Translations under genes and position numbers: made by a program | Notes under the pieces: generated by a model | Database searches by the model: none | What the model saw: the letters and a program-made list of their open reading frames with translations, nothing else | What the model was told of the DNA's origin: nothing | Part shown: in pieces, positions 1 through 8,262 of the stretch | How positions within the stretch are numbered: the first letter of the stretch is position 1 | Layout: each line of letters opens with the position of its first letter | Assembly (NCBI GenBank): GCA_011375175.1 | Contig: DRME01000054.1 | Location: forward strand, 1 to 43,947 | Direction: 5' to 3' | Source: Deltaproteobacteria bacterium | Lineage (GTDB): Bacteria; Desulfobacterota; GWC2-55-46; DRME01 | Length of the DNA: 43,947 nt

Positions 1-150
1 ACCCCCTTCAAAGACTTTTAATTCCCTGCGGTTCATCCCGATTTTGCTTGCAAAATCGGGATGAACCGCAGGGCGTTAAAAGTTTTTGGAGGGAGTCTGA
101 GGGAACCTTTTTACAAAAAGGTTCCCTCAGTGCAATAAATCAGAGCTTCC
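1..150. repeat. Composite palindromic element R1 (cut by window start)
   Basis: This is the right-hand part of the composite repeat seen complete at 16349-16553. Hairpin B begins at base 1. Its core is a perfect palindrome at 24-73 with 24-bp arms and a 2-nt loop, starting CCCTGCGGTTCATCCC. Outer arms related to CCCCCTTCAAAGACTTTT and AAAAGTTTTTGGAGGG flank it at 2-19 and 78-93. Hairpin C (97-130) has perfect 16-bp arms, CTGAGGGAACCTTTTT and its complement, around AC. The terminal arm TGCAATAAATCAGAGCTTCC follows at 131-150. The left terminal arm and hairpin A must lie upstream of the window. Nothing in it looks coding. Confidence 0.85.
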
Positions 151-225
151 CTGATATCTCCTCGGAAGGAGCGAGAAGGGGGGCCTTCGATTATTTACGT
201 CTGGGGGTCCTTTTTTCGAGGAGGT

Positions 226-311
226 CTGGAGGCCGCGGTGGGGGTGTGGGGCCGCAAAGGCGTAAAAGGACCCCGCCTGGCGCGGGCCTACACCCCCACA
301 GCGGCCTCCAG
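226..311. repeat. D-type hairpin, copy D1
   Basis: A long hairpin whose arms start CTGGAGGCCGC (226-236) and end GCGGCCTCCAG (301-311). Inside is a G-rich/C-rich stem, GGTGGGGGTGTGG against the ACACCCCCACA side. The apex is the core shared by all six D copies: GGCCGCAAAGGCGTAAAA, a short A/G loop, then CCCGCCTGGCGCGGGCC. AGGCG and CGCCT pair at the tip. This copy lacks the GAATAACATACGA tail that follows most others. Confidence 0.8.
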
Positions 312-388
312 GCCGGTATGCCGCCGCCCGGGCGGCCGTCCGGTCCGTCGGCGCGGCCTGCAACCCGGGTCTTCGCTCTTCTTTTCCC

Positions 389-417
389 TTGACAAATCAC
401 CGCCGTATCCTTATCAT
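389..417 (+). promoter_or_regulatory. Sigma70-type promoter upstream of tRNA-Val
   Basis: TTGACA at 389-394 and TATCAT at 412-417 are separated by 17 bp, close to the bacterial consensus. The start site would be near 424. The transcript would run through the G-rich 16-bp repeats and tRNA-Val to the terminator at 711-766. Assignment to the tRNA is inferred from position. No protein-coding gene lies between. Confidence 0.7.
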
Positions 418-430
418 CAATGTCAAGGGG

Positions 431-478
431 GGCCGGGAATACGGGAGGCCGGGAATACGGGAGACCGGGAGTCCGGGA
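431..478 (+). repeat. G-rich 16-bp tandem repeat
   Basis: Two identical 16-mers, GGCCGGGAATACGGGA (431-446 and 447-462), are followed by a third copy with three changes (463-478). Degenerate GGGA-rich remnants continue to about 507. The GGG runs at 7-9 base intervals on the plus strand could form a G-quadruplex, which is inference. The array lies just downstream of the promoter at 389-417, so it would sit at the 5' end of the tRNA-Val precursor. Confidence 0.75.
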
Positions 479-628
479 GGGGGGAAGAATCCGGGAGGCC
501 GGGAAAGTGTGGTGCCGCGGACGTGCAGGGATTTGCCCGGCGATATCCTCCCCGGCCGCTCCATCGCGGGGCGGAGCGCGGCCGAGAGGACGTGGGCGTC
601 GCCGCGGAAAGAACGCTAAGGAAGTTGC

Positions 629-703
629 AGGCGCGTAGCTCAGTGGGAGAGCGCTACCTTGACACGGTAGAGGTCGGCGGTTCGAAACCGCCCGTGCCTA
701 CCA
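629..703 (+). tRNA. tRNA-Val (anticodon GAC)
   Basis: A complete 75-nt cloverleaf including encoded CCA. The acceptor stem AGGCGCG (629-635) pairs with CGTGCCT (693-699) with one G-U pair. The D arm is GCTC/GAGC (638-652). The anticodon stem is CTACC/GGTAG with loop TTGACAC, giving anticodon GAC at 661-663. The T arm is GGCGG-TTCGAAA-CCGCC (676-692), then discriminator A700 and CCA at 701-703. It reads GUC and GUU valine codons. A promoter lies about 210 bp upstream and a terminator starts 8 bp downstream. Confidence 0.97.
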
Positions 704-710
704 TCTTCTC

Positions 711-766
711 GAAGGCCGCTGCCGGCAGTGCCTCCAGGGCTTGTGCCGAAGGCGGCCTTCTTTTTG
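711..766 (+). terminator. Rho-independent terminator after tRNA-Val
   Basis: Arms GAAGGCCGC (711-719) and GCGGCCTTC (752-760) are complementary and followed by TTTTTG (761-766). The intervening 32 nt contain further short pairing (TGCCGGCA). Position directly after the CCA end supports termination of the tRNA-Val transcript. Confidence 0.8.
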
Positions 767-853
767 TTGTGTTGTGGTAGTTGTAAAGGGGCGGAGAGCG
801 GACGGAGGCGCCGTCGCGGTTGCGCCGTCCATGCGTCCGCAAGGAGAAAAAGG

Positions 854-882
854 TTGACAAGAGCCCGGCGGATCGGGATAAT
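854..882 (+). promoter_or_regulatory. Sigma70-type promoter of the thrS operon
   Basis: TTGACA (854-859), a 17-bp spacer and GATAAT (877-882). Transcription would start near 889, giving a leader of about 114 nt before the thrS ATG. That leader contains the terminator-like hairpin at 915-964. Confidence 0.75.
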
Positions 883-914
883 AAGAGTTTGTCTTTCAGC
901 GATGGCCGGACTTC

Positions 915-964
915 AGAGGCGTCACCCTGGCCGCCGGCGGCCGGGCGATGCCTCTTGTTTTTTT
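915..964 (+). terminator. Terminator-like attenuator in the thrS leader
   Basis: AGAGGCGTC (915-923) pairs with GATGCCTCT (947-955) with one G-U pair. Inside, CCC.GGCCGCC pairs with GGCGGCC.GGG around a GC-rich apex. The run TTGTTTTTTT follows immediately (955-964). It lies between the promoter at 854-882 and the thrS start at 1003, so readthrough must be allowed for the operon to be expressed. No threonine-rich leader peptide and no T-box signature were found. The controlling signal is unknown. L20- or IF3-dependent control is possible by analogy with infC-rpmI-rplT attenuation in Bacillus. Confidence 0.7.
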
Positions 965-1002
965 ATGACCGGCGCCCGGTTGCGGGCGCACCGGGTGTCT
1001 TC

Positions 1003-2946
1003 ATGATCAAGGCGACCCTCCCGGAGGGCGGGGAAAAGACGTTCGACGACGGCGCAACCTGCGCCGACGTGCTCAGAGGGCTCGACGAGAAGCTCGCAAG
1101 GCGGGCCGTGGCCGTCAGGGTCGACGGCGTGGTGCGCGACCTGCGCGAGCCGCTGGGGGCCGGCGATGTGGGCGGACGCGCCGTCGTCGTCGAGCCCGTC
1201 ACCCTCGATAGCCCCGAGGGCCTCGACATATGCCGCCACTCCGCGGCCCACGTCGTGGCCCAGGCGGTCAAAGAGGTCATGGGCGGCGATGTGAAGCTCG
1301 CCATCGGCCCCACCATAGCCGACGGCTTCTACTACGACTTCGACGCGCCCAGGCCCTTTACGCCGCAGGACATCGAGGCCGTCGAGGAGGCGGCAAGGGA
1401 GATCGTAAGGAGCAACATCCCCTTCGAGCGCGAGGAACTCGGCCGTCATGAGGCGATCTCGCTCTTCAGGGAGCTCGGCGAGGACTACAAGGTGGAGCTC
1501 ATCGAGGAGATGGAGCGTCCCACGGTGAGCGTCTTCCGCCAGGACGGCTTCGTAGACCTCTGCCGGGGACCCCACCTGCCGAGCACGGGCTGGATAAAGG
1601 CCTTCAAGCTCACCGGCACGGCCGGCGCCTACTGGCGGGGCGACGAGAAGAACAGGATGCTCCAGCGCGTCTACGGCACGGCCTTCGCCGACCGCAAGGC
1701 CCTCAAGGCCCACCTCGCGCGCATCGAGGAGGCCAAGCGCCGCGACCACAGAAAGCTCGGCCGCGAGCTCGACCTCTTCAGCACGAGCGACGACATAGGC
1801 GCCGGACTGGTGCTCTGGCACCCGAAGGGCGCGACGATCCGCCGCATCATCGAGGACTTCTGGCGCACGGAGCACGTAAAGGGCGGCTACCACATAGTCT
1901 ACTCGCCGCACGTGGCGAAGCTCGACCTCTGGAAGAGGAGCGGCCACTGGGACTTCTACCGCGACAACCTCTTCAGTCCCATGGACGTGGAAGGGCAGGA
2001 GTACATCGTAAAGCCCATGAACTGCCCCTTCCACATAGAGCTCTACAGGAGCAGGCTTCGAAGCTACCGCGACCTCCCGATCCGCTACGCCGAGCTCGGC
2101 ACGGTCTACCGCTTCGAGCGCTCCGGCGTGCTCCACGGACTGCTGCGCGTGCGGGGCTTCACACAGGACGACGCCCACATATTCACCACGCCGCAGATGC
2201 TGGAAGACGAAATAAGGGGCGTGCTCAACTTTACCCTTTACATTCTGAAGAGTTTCGGTTTTAATGAGTTCCAGGTCTACCTCAGCACGAGGCCCGACAA
2301 GTTCGTCGGCACGCCCGAAAACTGGGACGCCGCCGAAAAGGCCCTGGCCGCGGCGCTCGATGCCGCGGACCTCGACTACGAGATAGACCCGGGCGAGGGC
2401 GTCTTCTACGGCCCCAAGATCGACATAAAGATCAGGGACGTGCTCGGCAGGGCATGGCAGTGCTCGACCGTGCAGGTCGACTTCAACCTGCCCGAGCGCT
2501 TCGACGTAACCTATCGCGGCGCCGACGGCGGCGAAAGCCGCCCCATAATGATCCACCGGGCGCTGATGGGCTCGCTGGAGCGCTTCTTCGGATGCCTCGT
2601 CGAGCACTACGCCGGCGCCTTCCCGCTCTGGCTCGCGCCGGTGCAGGCCAAGGTCCTCACCGTCACCGACCGCACGGCCGCTTACGCCGCATCGGTGCTC
2701 TCCCGTCTCCGGGACGAGGGCTTCAGGGCGGAGCTCGACGACCGCAACGAGAAACTGGGCTTCAAGATCCGCGAGGCCCAGCTCGAAAAGATACCTTACA
2801 TGCTCGTCATAGGCGACCGCGAGGCGCAGCGGCGGCTCGTCGCCCCCCGCATCCGCGGCGAGGGCGACGTGGGAGCCATGAGCGTCGACGCCCTCGTGGA
2901 GCGCATGAAAAGAGAGAACAGACCGTTGGGAGGTGAGCTTTCATAG
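1003..2946 (+). CDS. thrS: Threonine--tRNA ligase
   Basis: Charges tRNA-Thr with threonine in the cytoplasm. At 647 residues it matches the family's usual length of about 640. The order is an N-terminal TGS domain (about 1-62), the editing domain with zinc-type HSAAH and CRGPH motifs, the class II catalytic core and an anticodon-binding domain. Visible core motifs are MNCPFH (zinc cysteine and first histidine), the motif 2 segment YRFERSG and motif 3 HRALMGSLERF. ATG 1003 is preferred because the frame upstream of it resembles no ThrS and runs into the promoter and attenuator. No good ribosome-binding site is seen. It is first in an operon with infC, and its TAG stop overlaps the proposed AUA start of infC. 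Confidence 0.97.
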   Translation: MIKATLPEGGEKTFDDGATCADVLRGLDEKLARRAVAVRVDGVVRDLREPLGAGDVGGRAVVVEPVTLDSPEGLDICRHSAAHVVAQAVKEVMGGDVKLAIGPTIADGFYYDFDAPRPFTPQDIEAVEEAAREIVRSNIPFEREELGRHEAISLFRELGEDYKVELIEEMERPTVSVFRQDGFVDLCRGPHLPSTGWIKAFKLTGTAGAYWRGDEKNRMLQRVYGTAFADRKALKAHLARIEEAKRRDHRKLGRELDLFSTSDDIGAGLVLWHPKGATIRRIIEDFWRTEHVKGGYHIVYSPHVAKLDLWKRSGHWDFYRDNLFSPMDVEGQEYIVKPMNCPFHIELYRSRLRSYRDLPIRYAELGTVYRFERSGVLHGLLRVRGFTQDDAHIFTTPQMLEDEIRGVLNFTLYILKSFGFNEFQVYLSTRPDKFVGTPENWDAAEKALAAALDAADLDYEIDPGEGVFYGPKIDIKIRDVLGRAWQCSTVQVDFNLPERFDVTYRGADGGESRPIMIHRALMGSLERFFGCLVEHYAGAFPLWLAPVQAKVLTVTDRTAAYAASVLSRLRDEGFRAELDDRNEKLGFKIREAQLEKIPYMLVIGDREAQRRLVAPRIRGEGDVGAMSVDALVERMKRENRPLGGELS

Positions 2947-3473
2947 CAAGAGACTCATTGAGAGTAAACAGGATGATAAGGGTGCCCCAGGTGCGCGTCG
3001 TGGACCCCGACGGCAAGCAGCTCGGCATACTGGACCTCAAGGCCGCGCTCAAGGCCGCCGAGGACGCGGGTCTCGACCTCGTGGAGGTGGCCCCCCACGC
3101 CGCTCCGCCCGTGTGCCGCATCATGGACTACGGCAAGCACAAGTACCTGATGAGCAAGAAGGCGCACGAGGCCAAGAAAAAGCAGACGATCATCCACGTA
3201 AAGGAGGTCAAGTTCCGCTGCAAGACCGAGGAGCACGACTTCCAGTTCAAGCTGAAAAACATCATCCGCTTCCTCAGGGGCGGAAACAAGGTGAAGGTCT
3301 CCATGCTCTTCCGGGGGCGCGAGATAACGCACACCGAGATCGGCCACCAGATGCTCCAGCGCGTGGTCGAGGAGGTCCGCGAGTACGGCTCGGTGGAGCA
3401 GATGCCGCGTCTTGAGGGCAGGAGCATGACCATGATAATATCTCCGAACCAGCCCAGACAGCAACAGCAGTAA
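2943..3473 (+). CDS. infC: Translation initiation factor IF-3
   Basis: Binds the 30S subunit, prevents premature subunit joining and proofreads the start codon. The two IF-3 domains are clear: [13 protein letters not shown] at the N-terminus, [11 protein letters not shown] in the linker region and the [10 protein letters not shown] segment of the C-terminal domain. The start is unusual. An eight-base anti-SD match, GGAGGTGA (2929-2936), lies six bases before AUA at 2943-2945, which overlaps the thrS stop as ATAG. This start gives 176 residues, near E. coli IF-3 (180). Candidate TTG 2958 and ATG 2973 lie 21 and 36 bases from that site and have no SD of their own. Rare AUU or AUC starts are known for infC and allow self-control by IF-3. 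Here the AUA start is an inference. Confidence 0.95.
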   Translation: MARDSLRVNRMIRVPQVRVVDPDGKQLGILDLKAALKAAEDAGLDLVEVAPHAAPPVCRIMDYGKHKYLMSKKAHEAKKKQTIIHVKEVKFRCKTEEHDFQFKLKNIIRFLRGGNKVKVSMLFRGREITHTEIGHQMLQRVVEEVREYGSVEQMPRLEGRSMTMIISPNQPRQQQQ

Positions 3474-3484
3474 AGGAGGCTACG

Positions 3485-3682
3485 GTGCCCAAGATAAAGA
3501 CCAACCGCGGGGCGGCCAAGAGGTTCAGGACCACCGCCACGGGACGCATAAAGAGAAACAAGGCGGGACGCAGGCACATACTCACGAGCAAGCCGGAGGG
3601 CAGAAAGCGCTCGCTGCGAAAGGCCGCCTACGTATCGAGGGCCGACGCCGCCGCCGTCAAGGCCCTCATCCCCTACTCCTGA
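3485..3682 (+). CDS. rpmI: 50S ribosomal protein L35
   Basis: A small basic ribosomal protein of 65 residues, the usual length. It begins [13 protein letters not shown] and contains the typical [14 protein letters not shown] segment. It starts at GTG 3485, five bases after the strong ribosome-binding site AAAGGAGG that overlaps the infC stop. It follows infC as in most bacteria. Confidence 0.97.
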   Translation: MPKIKTNRGAAKRFRTTATGRIKRNKAGRRHILTSKPEGRKRSLRKAAYVSRADAAAVKALIPYS

Positions 3683-3713
3683 GAGGGGCGGGGATGACGC
3701 CCGGCGCGGGGGC

Positions 3714-3787
3714 GGCGGGCCGTGGAGACCCCGCGGCTTCTCTCGCGGGGCGTCGATGGGCGCGGCGGGGCCCGGCGGGCCGTGGAG
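3714..3787 (+). repeat. 14-bp direct repeat in the rpmI-rplT spacer
   Basis: GGCGGGCCGTGGAG occurs at 3714-3727 and again at 3774-3787, within a 166-bp spacer that is unusually long for rpmI-rplT. The intervening DNA includes a CCCCGCG/CGCGGGG palindrome (about 3729-3750). The spacer could fold strongly in mRNA and might be a site for L20 feedback, but nothing here proves that. Confidence 0.5.
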
Positions 3788-3848
3788 CCCGGGCGCGCGG
3801 GGGCCGTGCCGTGTCGATACAAACAAGGAAGACAGGGAGTAGACAGCA

Positions 3849-4208
3849 ATGCCGAGGGTCAAGAGGGCGGTACACGCCAAGAAGAAGAGAAGGAAGATAT
3901 TAAAGGCCGCCAAGGGCTACAGGGGCGGGCGCGGCAAGCTGCTTCGCAGCGCCACCGAGGCCGTCGAGCGCGGTCTCTGCTACGCCTACCGCGACAGGCG
4001 CGCAAAGAAACGCGAGTTCCGCAGGCTCTGGATAACGAGGATAAACGCCGCGGCCCGCGCCAACGACATAACCTACAGCCGCCTCGTCGAGGGACTCGCC
4101 AAGGCCGACGTGGCCATCGACCGCAAGGTCCTCTCCGAGCTCGCCGTGAGCGACCCGGCCGGGTTCGCCCGCCTGGTCCAGGTGGCAAAGGAGCGGCTCT
4201 GCGCCTGA
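3849..4208 (+). CDS. rplT: 50S ribosomal protein L20
   Basis: A 23S rRNA-binding assembly protein of 119 residues, the family norm. It begins [18 protein letters not shown], includes [10 protein letters not shown] and has the conserved [14 protein letters not shown] segment. The ATG is preceded by AGGGAG. In other bacteria L20 represses its own operon by binding mRNA. The folded 166-bp spacer ahead of this gene and the thrS attenuator are the two places where such control could act here. Confidence 0.97.
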   Translation: MPRVKRAVHAKKKRRKILKAAKGYRGGRGKLLRSATEAVERGLCYAYRDRRAKKREFRRLWITRINAAARANDITYSRLVEGLAKADVAIDRKVLSELAVSDPAGFARLVQVAKERLCA

Positions 4209-4568
4209 GCCGACCGCCCCTGCGGGGCCTTATCCGCCCTTCGGGGTCCGGCTCCCATGAGATTCGGCGACTGCCGTTCCCGGCGGGCCGTCGTTTTCGT
4301 CCCCTCCGTATTCGGTCCGCTCAAGGGGCGGAGATCCCCTGTGTTGAGGGCGGCGGCCCCCTGTGTAAGGACCCCGGGGAAGTGCTCGACCAATCGACGC
4401 TAAGGCGGCGGCCCCCCGTGATGGGCGGCGGCCCCGCAAAGGGGTTCGTCACCTCTCCCTCGCCGCAGCTCTCTTCCCTCCCGTCCATGCCGGGCCCTTT
4501 GCTCCGGCGCGCCGGGGGCGCACGGCGGCGGGCCGACCGGGAAGAACGAAACAGGAGAGCACAGCCAC
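4209..4568 (+). other. 360-bp rplT-pheS spacer with triple repeat
   Basis: No gene is seen. The spacer contains three copies of GGCGGCGGCCCC, at 4349-4360, 4404-4415 and 4424-4435. Each is followed by C-rich or G-rich sequence able to pair locally, for example GGGGCGGAGATCCCC near 4325-4339. There is no T-run after any hairpin and no recognisable leader peptide rich in Phe codons, so attenuation of pheST is not supported. The stretch may be a structured 5' leader for pheS. Confidence 0.5.
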
Positions 4569-5633
4569 TTGTCCGTTTCCCCTTCGACAGACAAAATGGA
4601 CGACATGGACGACGCCGTCGGCCGCGAACTCGAGCGCATCGAGAGGTCCTTTGACGAGGCGATCTCCGCGGCCTCCGACCTCCAGGACGTTGCGCGCATA
4701 AGGTCGAGGTTCCTCGGCCGCAAGGGCGAGCTCGCCTCGCTCATAAAGGGGCTTGGCAAGATGCCGCCCCAGCGGCGCCGCGAGGCCGGCTCCCTCATGA
4801 ACAGCCTCAAGACAAGGCTCGAGGAGGAGCTCGAGGTCGCCTCGGCGAGGATCGAGGAGAAGAAGAGGGCCGAGAGCCTCGCCTCCCAGCGCCTCGACGT
4901 GACGCTTCCGGGCAGGCGTCCGGAGCTCGGCCGCTCCCATCCCGTCTCCCAGGTCATGGAGGAGATAGAGGACATCTTCCACGGCCTCGGCTTCGAGACG
5001 GCCGAGGGTCCCGAGGTCGAGCACGACTACTACAACTTCGAGGCCCTCAACATACCGAAGGAACACCCGGCCCGCGACATGCAGGACACCTTCTACATCG
5101 CCAGGGACCTGCTGCTCCGCACCCATACCTCGCCCGTCCAGATCCGCATCATGGAGCAGCGCCGCCCGCCGCTGCGCGTAATAGCGCCGGGCACGGTCTA
5201 CCGCCGCGACTCGGACCTCACGCACACCCCCATGTTCCACCAGGTCGAGGGCTTCATGGTCGACGACGGGATCACGTTCGGCGACCTCAAGGGCGTGCTC
5301 ACGCTCTTCCTCCACAGGCTCTTCGACGCCGACGTCGAGCTGCGCTTCAGGCCCAGCTACTTCCCCTTCGTCGAGCCCGGGGCCGAGGTGGACATAAGGT
5401 GCGTCATCTGCCGGGGGTCGGGCTGCAGGACCTGCAAGTCCACGGGATGGATCGAGATCCTCGGGGCGGGCATGATACACCCAAGGGTCTTCACCTCGGT
5501 GGGCTACGACCCCGAGGAGTACGCGGGATTCGCCTTCGGCCTCGGCATCGAGCGCATAGCCATGCTCAAGTTCGGCATAGACGATATAAGGCTCTTCTTT
5601 GAAAACGATCTCAGGTTCTTGAAACAGTTCTGA
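4569..5633 (+). CDS. pheS: Phenylalanine--tRNA ligase alpha subunit
   Basis: Catalytic subunit of the alpha2-beta2 enzyme that charges tRNA-Phe. It has 354 residues, with an N-terminal coiled-coil arm (about 20-110) and a class II core. Visible motifs are DTFYI, RTHTSPVQIR, FHQVEGF and the active-site GFAFGLGIERIAML. The CVICRGSGCRTC cysteine segment, common in PheS, is intact. TTG 4569 is chosen because AGGAGA lies about ten bases upstream. The alternative ATG 4596 would remove nine residues and has no ribosome-binding site. pheT follows 84 bp downstream. Confidence 0.95.
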   Translation: MSVSPSTDKMDDMDDAVGRELERIERSFDEAISAASDLQDVARIRSRFLGRKGELASLIKGLGKMPPQRRREAGSLMNSLKTRLEEELEVASARIEEKKRAESLASQRLDVTLPGRRPELGRSHPVSQVMEEIEDIFHGLGFETAEGPEVEHDYYNFEALNIPKEHPARDMQDTFYIARDLLLRTHTSPVQIRIMEQRRPPLRVIAPGTVYRRDSDLTHTPMFHQVEGFMVDDGITFGDLKGVLTLFLHRLFDADVELRFRPSYFPFVEPGAEVDIRCVICRGSGCRTCKSTGWIEILGAGMIHPRVFTSVGYDPEEYAGFAFGLGIERIAMLKFGIDDIRLFFENDLRFLKQF

Positions 5634-5717
5634 CGCCGGACGGTCCCTCGGGCGGCGGCCGCCCGGCCCTCTCCGCCCTCGAGGGGGTGTCCGTCCGGCA
5701 CCGGGGTGCCTACAGGG

Positions 5718-8114
5718 ATGCTCTTCAGTTACAACTGGCTAAAGGAATTCGCCGATCCCCGCATGGACGTCGCCGAGCTCGCCGAGCGCCTCACCATGAC
5801 GGGCTTCGAGGTCGAGGGCGTGGAGGAGACCGAGGCCCTCTCGAGCAAGGTCGTAACGGCCGAGATCCTCACCGTCGAGCCTCATCCAAACGCCGACAAG
5901 CTCTCGCTCTGCCGCGTGGCCACCGACAAGGACGAGTACACCGTCGTCTGCGGCGCAAGGAACATGAAGCCCGGCGACAAGGTGGCCCTTGCGCTCGCGG
6001 GCGCCAGGCTGCCCGGCGGCGTGAAGATCAAGAAGTCCAGGATCCGCGGCGTCCAGTCCGAGGGCATGATGTGCTCCGAGGTGGAACTCGGCATAGCCGA
6101 CACGTCGGAGGGGATCATGATACTGCCCGACGACACGCCCCTCGGCGAGGACGTGAACACGCTCCTCAAGCTCGGCGACGCCGTACTCGACGTGGCCGTC
6201 CTTCCCAACAGGCCGGACTGCCTCAGCGTGCGGGGGCTTGCGCGCGAGATATCGGCCGTAACGGGGGCGGCCTTCCGCGACGTGGAGCCTGCGCTCAAGG
6301 AGACCGGCGCGCCGGTGGACGAGCTTGCGCGCATAGAGGTGGAGGCGCCGCAGGTGTGCCGCCGTTACGCCGCAAGGGTGGTGGAGGGCCTCATAGTCGG
6401 CCCATCGCCCCGGTGGCTGAGCCGCAGGCTCGAGGCCATGGGCGTCCGCTCGGTCAACAACGTCGTGGACGTGACCAACTACGTGCTGCTCGAACTCGGC
6501 CAGCCGCTCCACGCCTTCGACCTCGACCTCGTAAAGGATTCGACCCTCGTCGTCAGGACAGCCCGCGAGGGAGAGAGCATCGTCACCCTCGACGGCGTCG
6601 CAAGAGCGCTCCGCGAGGGGATGCTCGTCATCGCCGACGCCTCCGGCCCCCAGGCCGTGGCCGGCGTGATGGGCGGCAGGGCCACCGAGGTGACCGGCTC
6701 AACCACGCGGGTCCTCATCGAGGCCGCATGGTTCGATCCCCGCTCGGTGCGGCGCACCTCGCGGGAGCTCAACCTCTCGACCGATTCGTCCTACCGCTTC
6801 GAGCGGGGCGTCGATATCGAGGGGGTCGCCCAGGCCCTCGACAGGGCCGCCGCCCTCATGGCCGACATCGCCGGCGGCAGGGTCGCCGCGGGACGCATAG
6901 ACCGCCGAATTGGGGGGTTCGAGCCCCGGCGTGTGCGCTTCAGGCTCGAGCGCGCATCCCGGCTCCTCGGCCTCCCCCTCGACGCCGACGACGTGGCGGC
7001 CAAGCTCTCTTCCCTGGGCATAACCCTCGTCGATACCGGCACCCCCGGCGTCTGGACCGCCGAGCCGCCGAGCTACCGCTGTGACATCACCCTCGAGGCC
7101 GACCTTATAGAAGAGGTCGCAAGGCTCACCGGCTTCGACGCCGTGGAGGCCACCGTCCCGGCGGCCCCTATCGCCTCGACCGGAGGGGAGCGCACCGTCC
7201 ACCTCAAGCGCCACGTAAAGACCTTGCTCGTCAACAGCGGCTTCTGCGAGGTCATGAACTACAGCTTCATCTCCCAGGACGCCTTCGCCGCCGCCTGCCC
7301 CGCCGGCAAGAAGGGGGTCGTCATCCTCAATCCCATAAGCGAGGACCAGGTCGTCATGCGCACGAGCCTTCTCGCCTCCCTCATGGAGAACCTGACCCTC
7401 AACCTCTCGCGCCGCAACGACGAGATAAAGATATTCGAGTTCGGCCCCGTCTTCGAGGACGCCGACGACAGGGTGGTCGAGAAGTGGAAGGTGGCGGGCC
7501 TGATGTACGGCTCCAGAAACCCCGCAAGCTGGAACAATCCGGCCGTCCCCCTCGACTTCTACGACGTAAAGGGCGTGGTGGAAAAACTAATGGAAAGCCT
7601 GGCGCTCGACGAGCTCATGACCGTGTCGGCGTCGGGCTCGGCCGGCTTCTTCCATCCCGGCCGCTGCGCCGAGGTCTTCCTCAACGGCAAGTTCGTCGGC
7701 ATCTTCGGCGAGGCCCACCCGGAGATACTCAAAAGGTATGAGCTGCGCAGGGCGGCCTACCTCTTCGAGCTCGACATCGAGTCCGTGGCGCGCCTGTACA
7801 GCCCCGCAAGAAGCTACAGGCCCATCGCCCGCTTCCCCGGGTCGAGCCGCGACGTGGCCTTCATCGTCGACGACTCGGTGCCCTACGGGGAGATTATCGA
7901 CGAAATCAACGGACTCCACATAAAACTTATTGAAAAGATTGACTTGTTTGATGTATACTATGGCAGTGAAATCCCCCCCGGCAAGCGCAGCCTCGCCCTC
8001 AGGGTCGTATACAGGCTCGCCGACAGGACGCTCACCCATGCCGAGGTCGACGAGGCCCATGAAAAGCTGACGAGGCGCCTTGTCGAGAAGTTCGGCGTGG
8101 AGCTGCGGGTTTAG
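5718..8114 (+). CDS. pheT: Phenylalanine--tRNA ligase beta subunit
   Basis: Editing and tRNA-binding subunit of PheRS. It has 798 residues, the full bacterial length. Domains in order are the N-terminal MLFSYNWLKEF segment, an OB-type tRNA-binding domain (about 40-155, with PHPNADKLSLCRV), B3/B4 editing (about 210-380), B5 (about 400-470), a catalytic-like core and the C-terminal ferredoxin-fold anticodon domain (about 705-798). ATG 5718 matches known PheT N-termini. An in-frame GTG at 5706 would add four residues. It follows pheS and precedes ihfA, the same order as in enterobacteria. Confidence 0.95.
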   Translation: MLFSYNWLKEFADPRMDVAELAERLTMTGFEVEGVEETEALSSKVVTAEILTVEPHPNADKLSLCRVATDKDEYTVVCGARNMKPGDKVALALAGARLPGGVKIKKSRIRGVQSEGMMCSEVELGIADTSEGIMILPDDTPLGEDVNTLLKLGDAVLDVAVLPNRPDCLSVRGLAREISAVTGAAFRDVEPALKETGAPVDELARIEVEAPQVCRRYAARVVEGLIVGPSPRWLSRRLEAMGVRSVNNVVDVTNYVLLELGQPLHAFDLDLVKDSTLVVRTAREGESIVTLDGVARALREGMLVIADASGPQAVAGVMGGRATEVTGSTTRVLIEAAWFDPRSVRRTSRELNLSTDSSYRFERGVDIEGVAQALDRAAALMADIAGGRVAAGRIDRRIGGFEPRRVRFRLERASRLLGLPLDADDVAAKLSSLGITLVDTGTPGVWTAEPPSYRCDITLEADLIEEVARLTGFDAVEATVPAAPIASTGGERTVHLKRHVKTLLVNSGFCEVMNYSFISQDAFAAACPAGKKGVVILNPISEDQVVMRTSLLASLMENLTLNLSRRNDEIKIFEFGPVFEDADDRVVEKWKVAGLMYGSRNPASWNNPAVPLDFYDVKGVVEKLMESLALDELMTVSASGSAGFFHPGRCAEVFLNGKFVGIFGEAHPEILKRYELRRAAYLFELDIESVARLYSPARSYRPIARFPGSSRDVAFIVDDSVPYGEIIDEINGLHIKLIEKIDLFDVYYGSEIPPGKRSLALRVVYRLADRTLTHAEVDEAHEKLTRRLVEKFGVELRV

Positions 8115-8262
8115 CACCCTCCGGGCGCCGCAGGGCAGGGCAGGGGGGAGACCGCCGGCGCGCGGGAAGGCGGAAAGGACGGTCGCCATACGATCCATGG
8201 GCGGAGGCCGGAGGTGGGGCGGAGCTTGCCCCCCGCCCAGTCACAGGCAGCAGGAGGAGGAG

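Noticed and set aside
889-1002. T-box riboswitch or threonine leader peptide upstream of thrS
   Set aside because: No AGGGTGGNACCGCG-type sequence or specifier stem is seen. The only leader frame (ATG 902) is Arg-rich, lacks threonine runs and has no ribosome-binding site.
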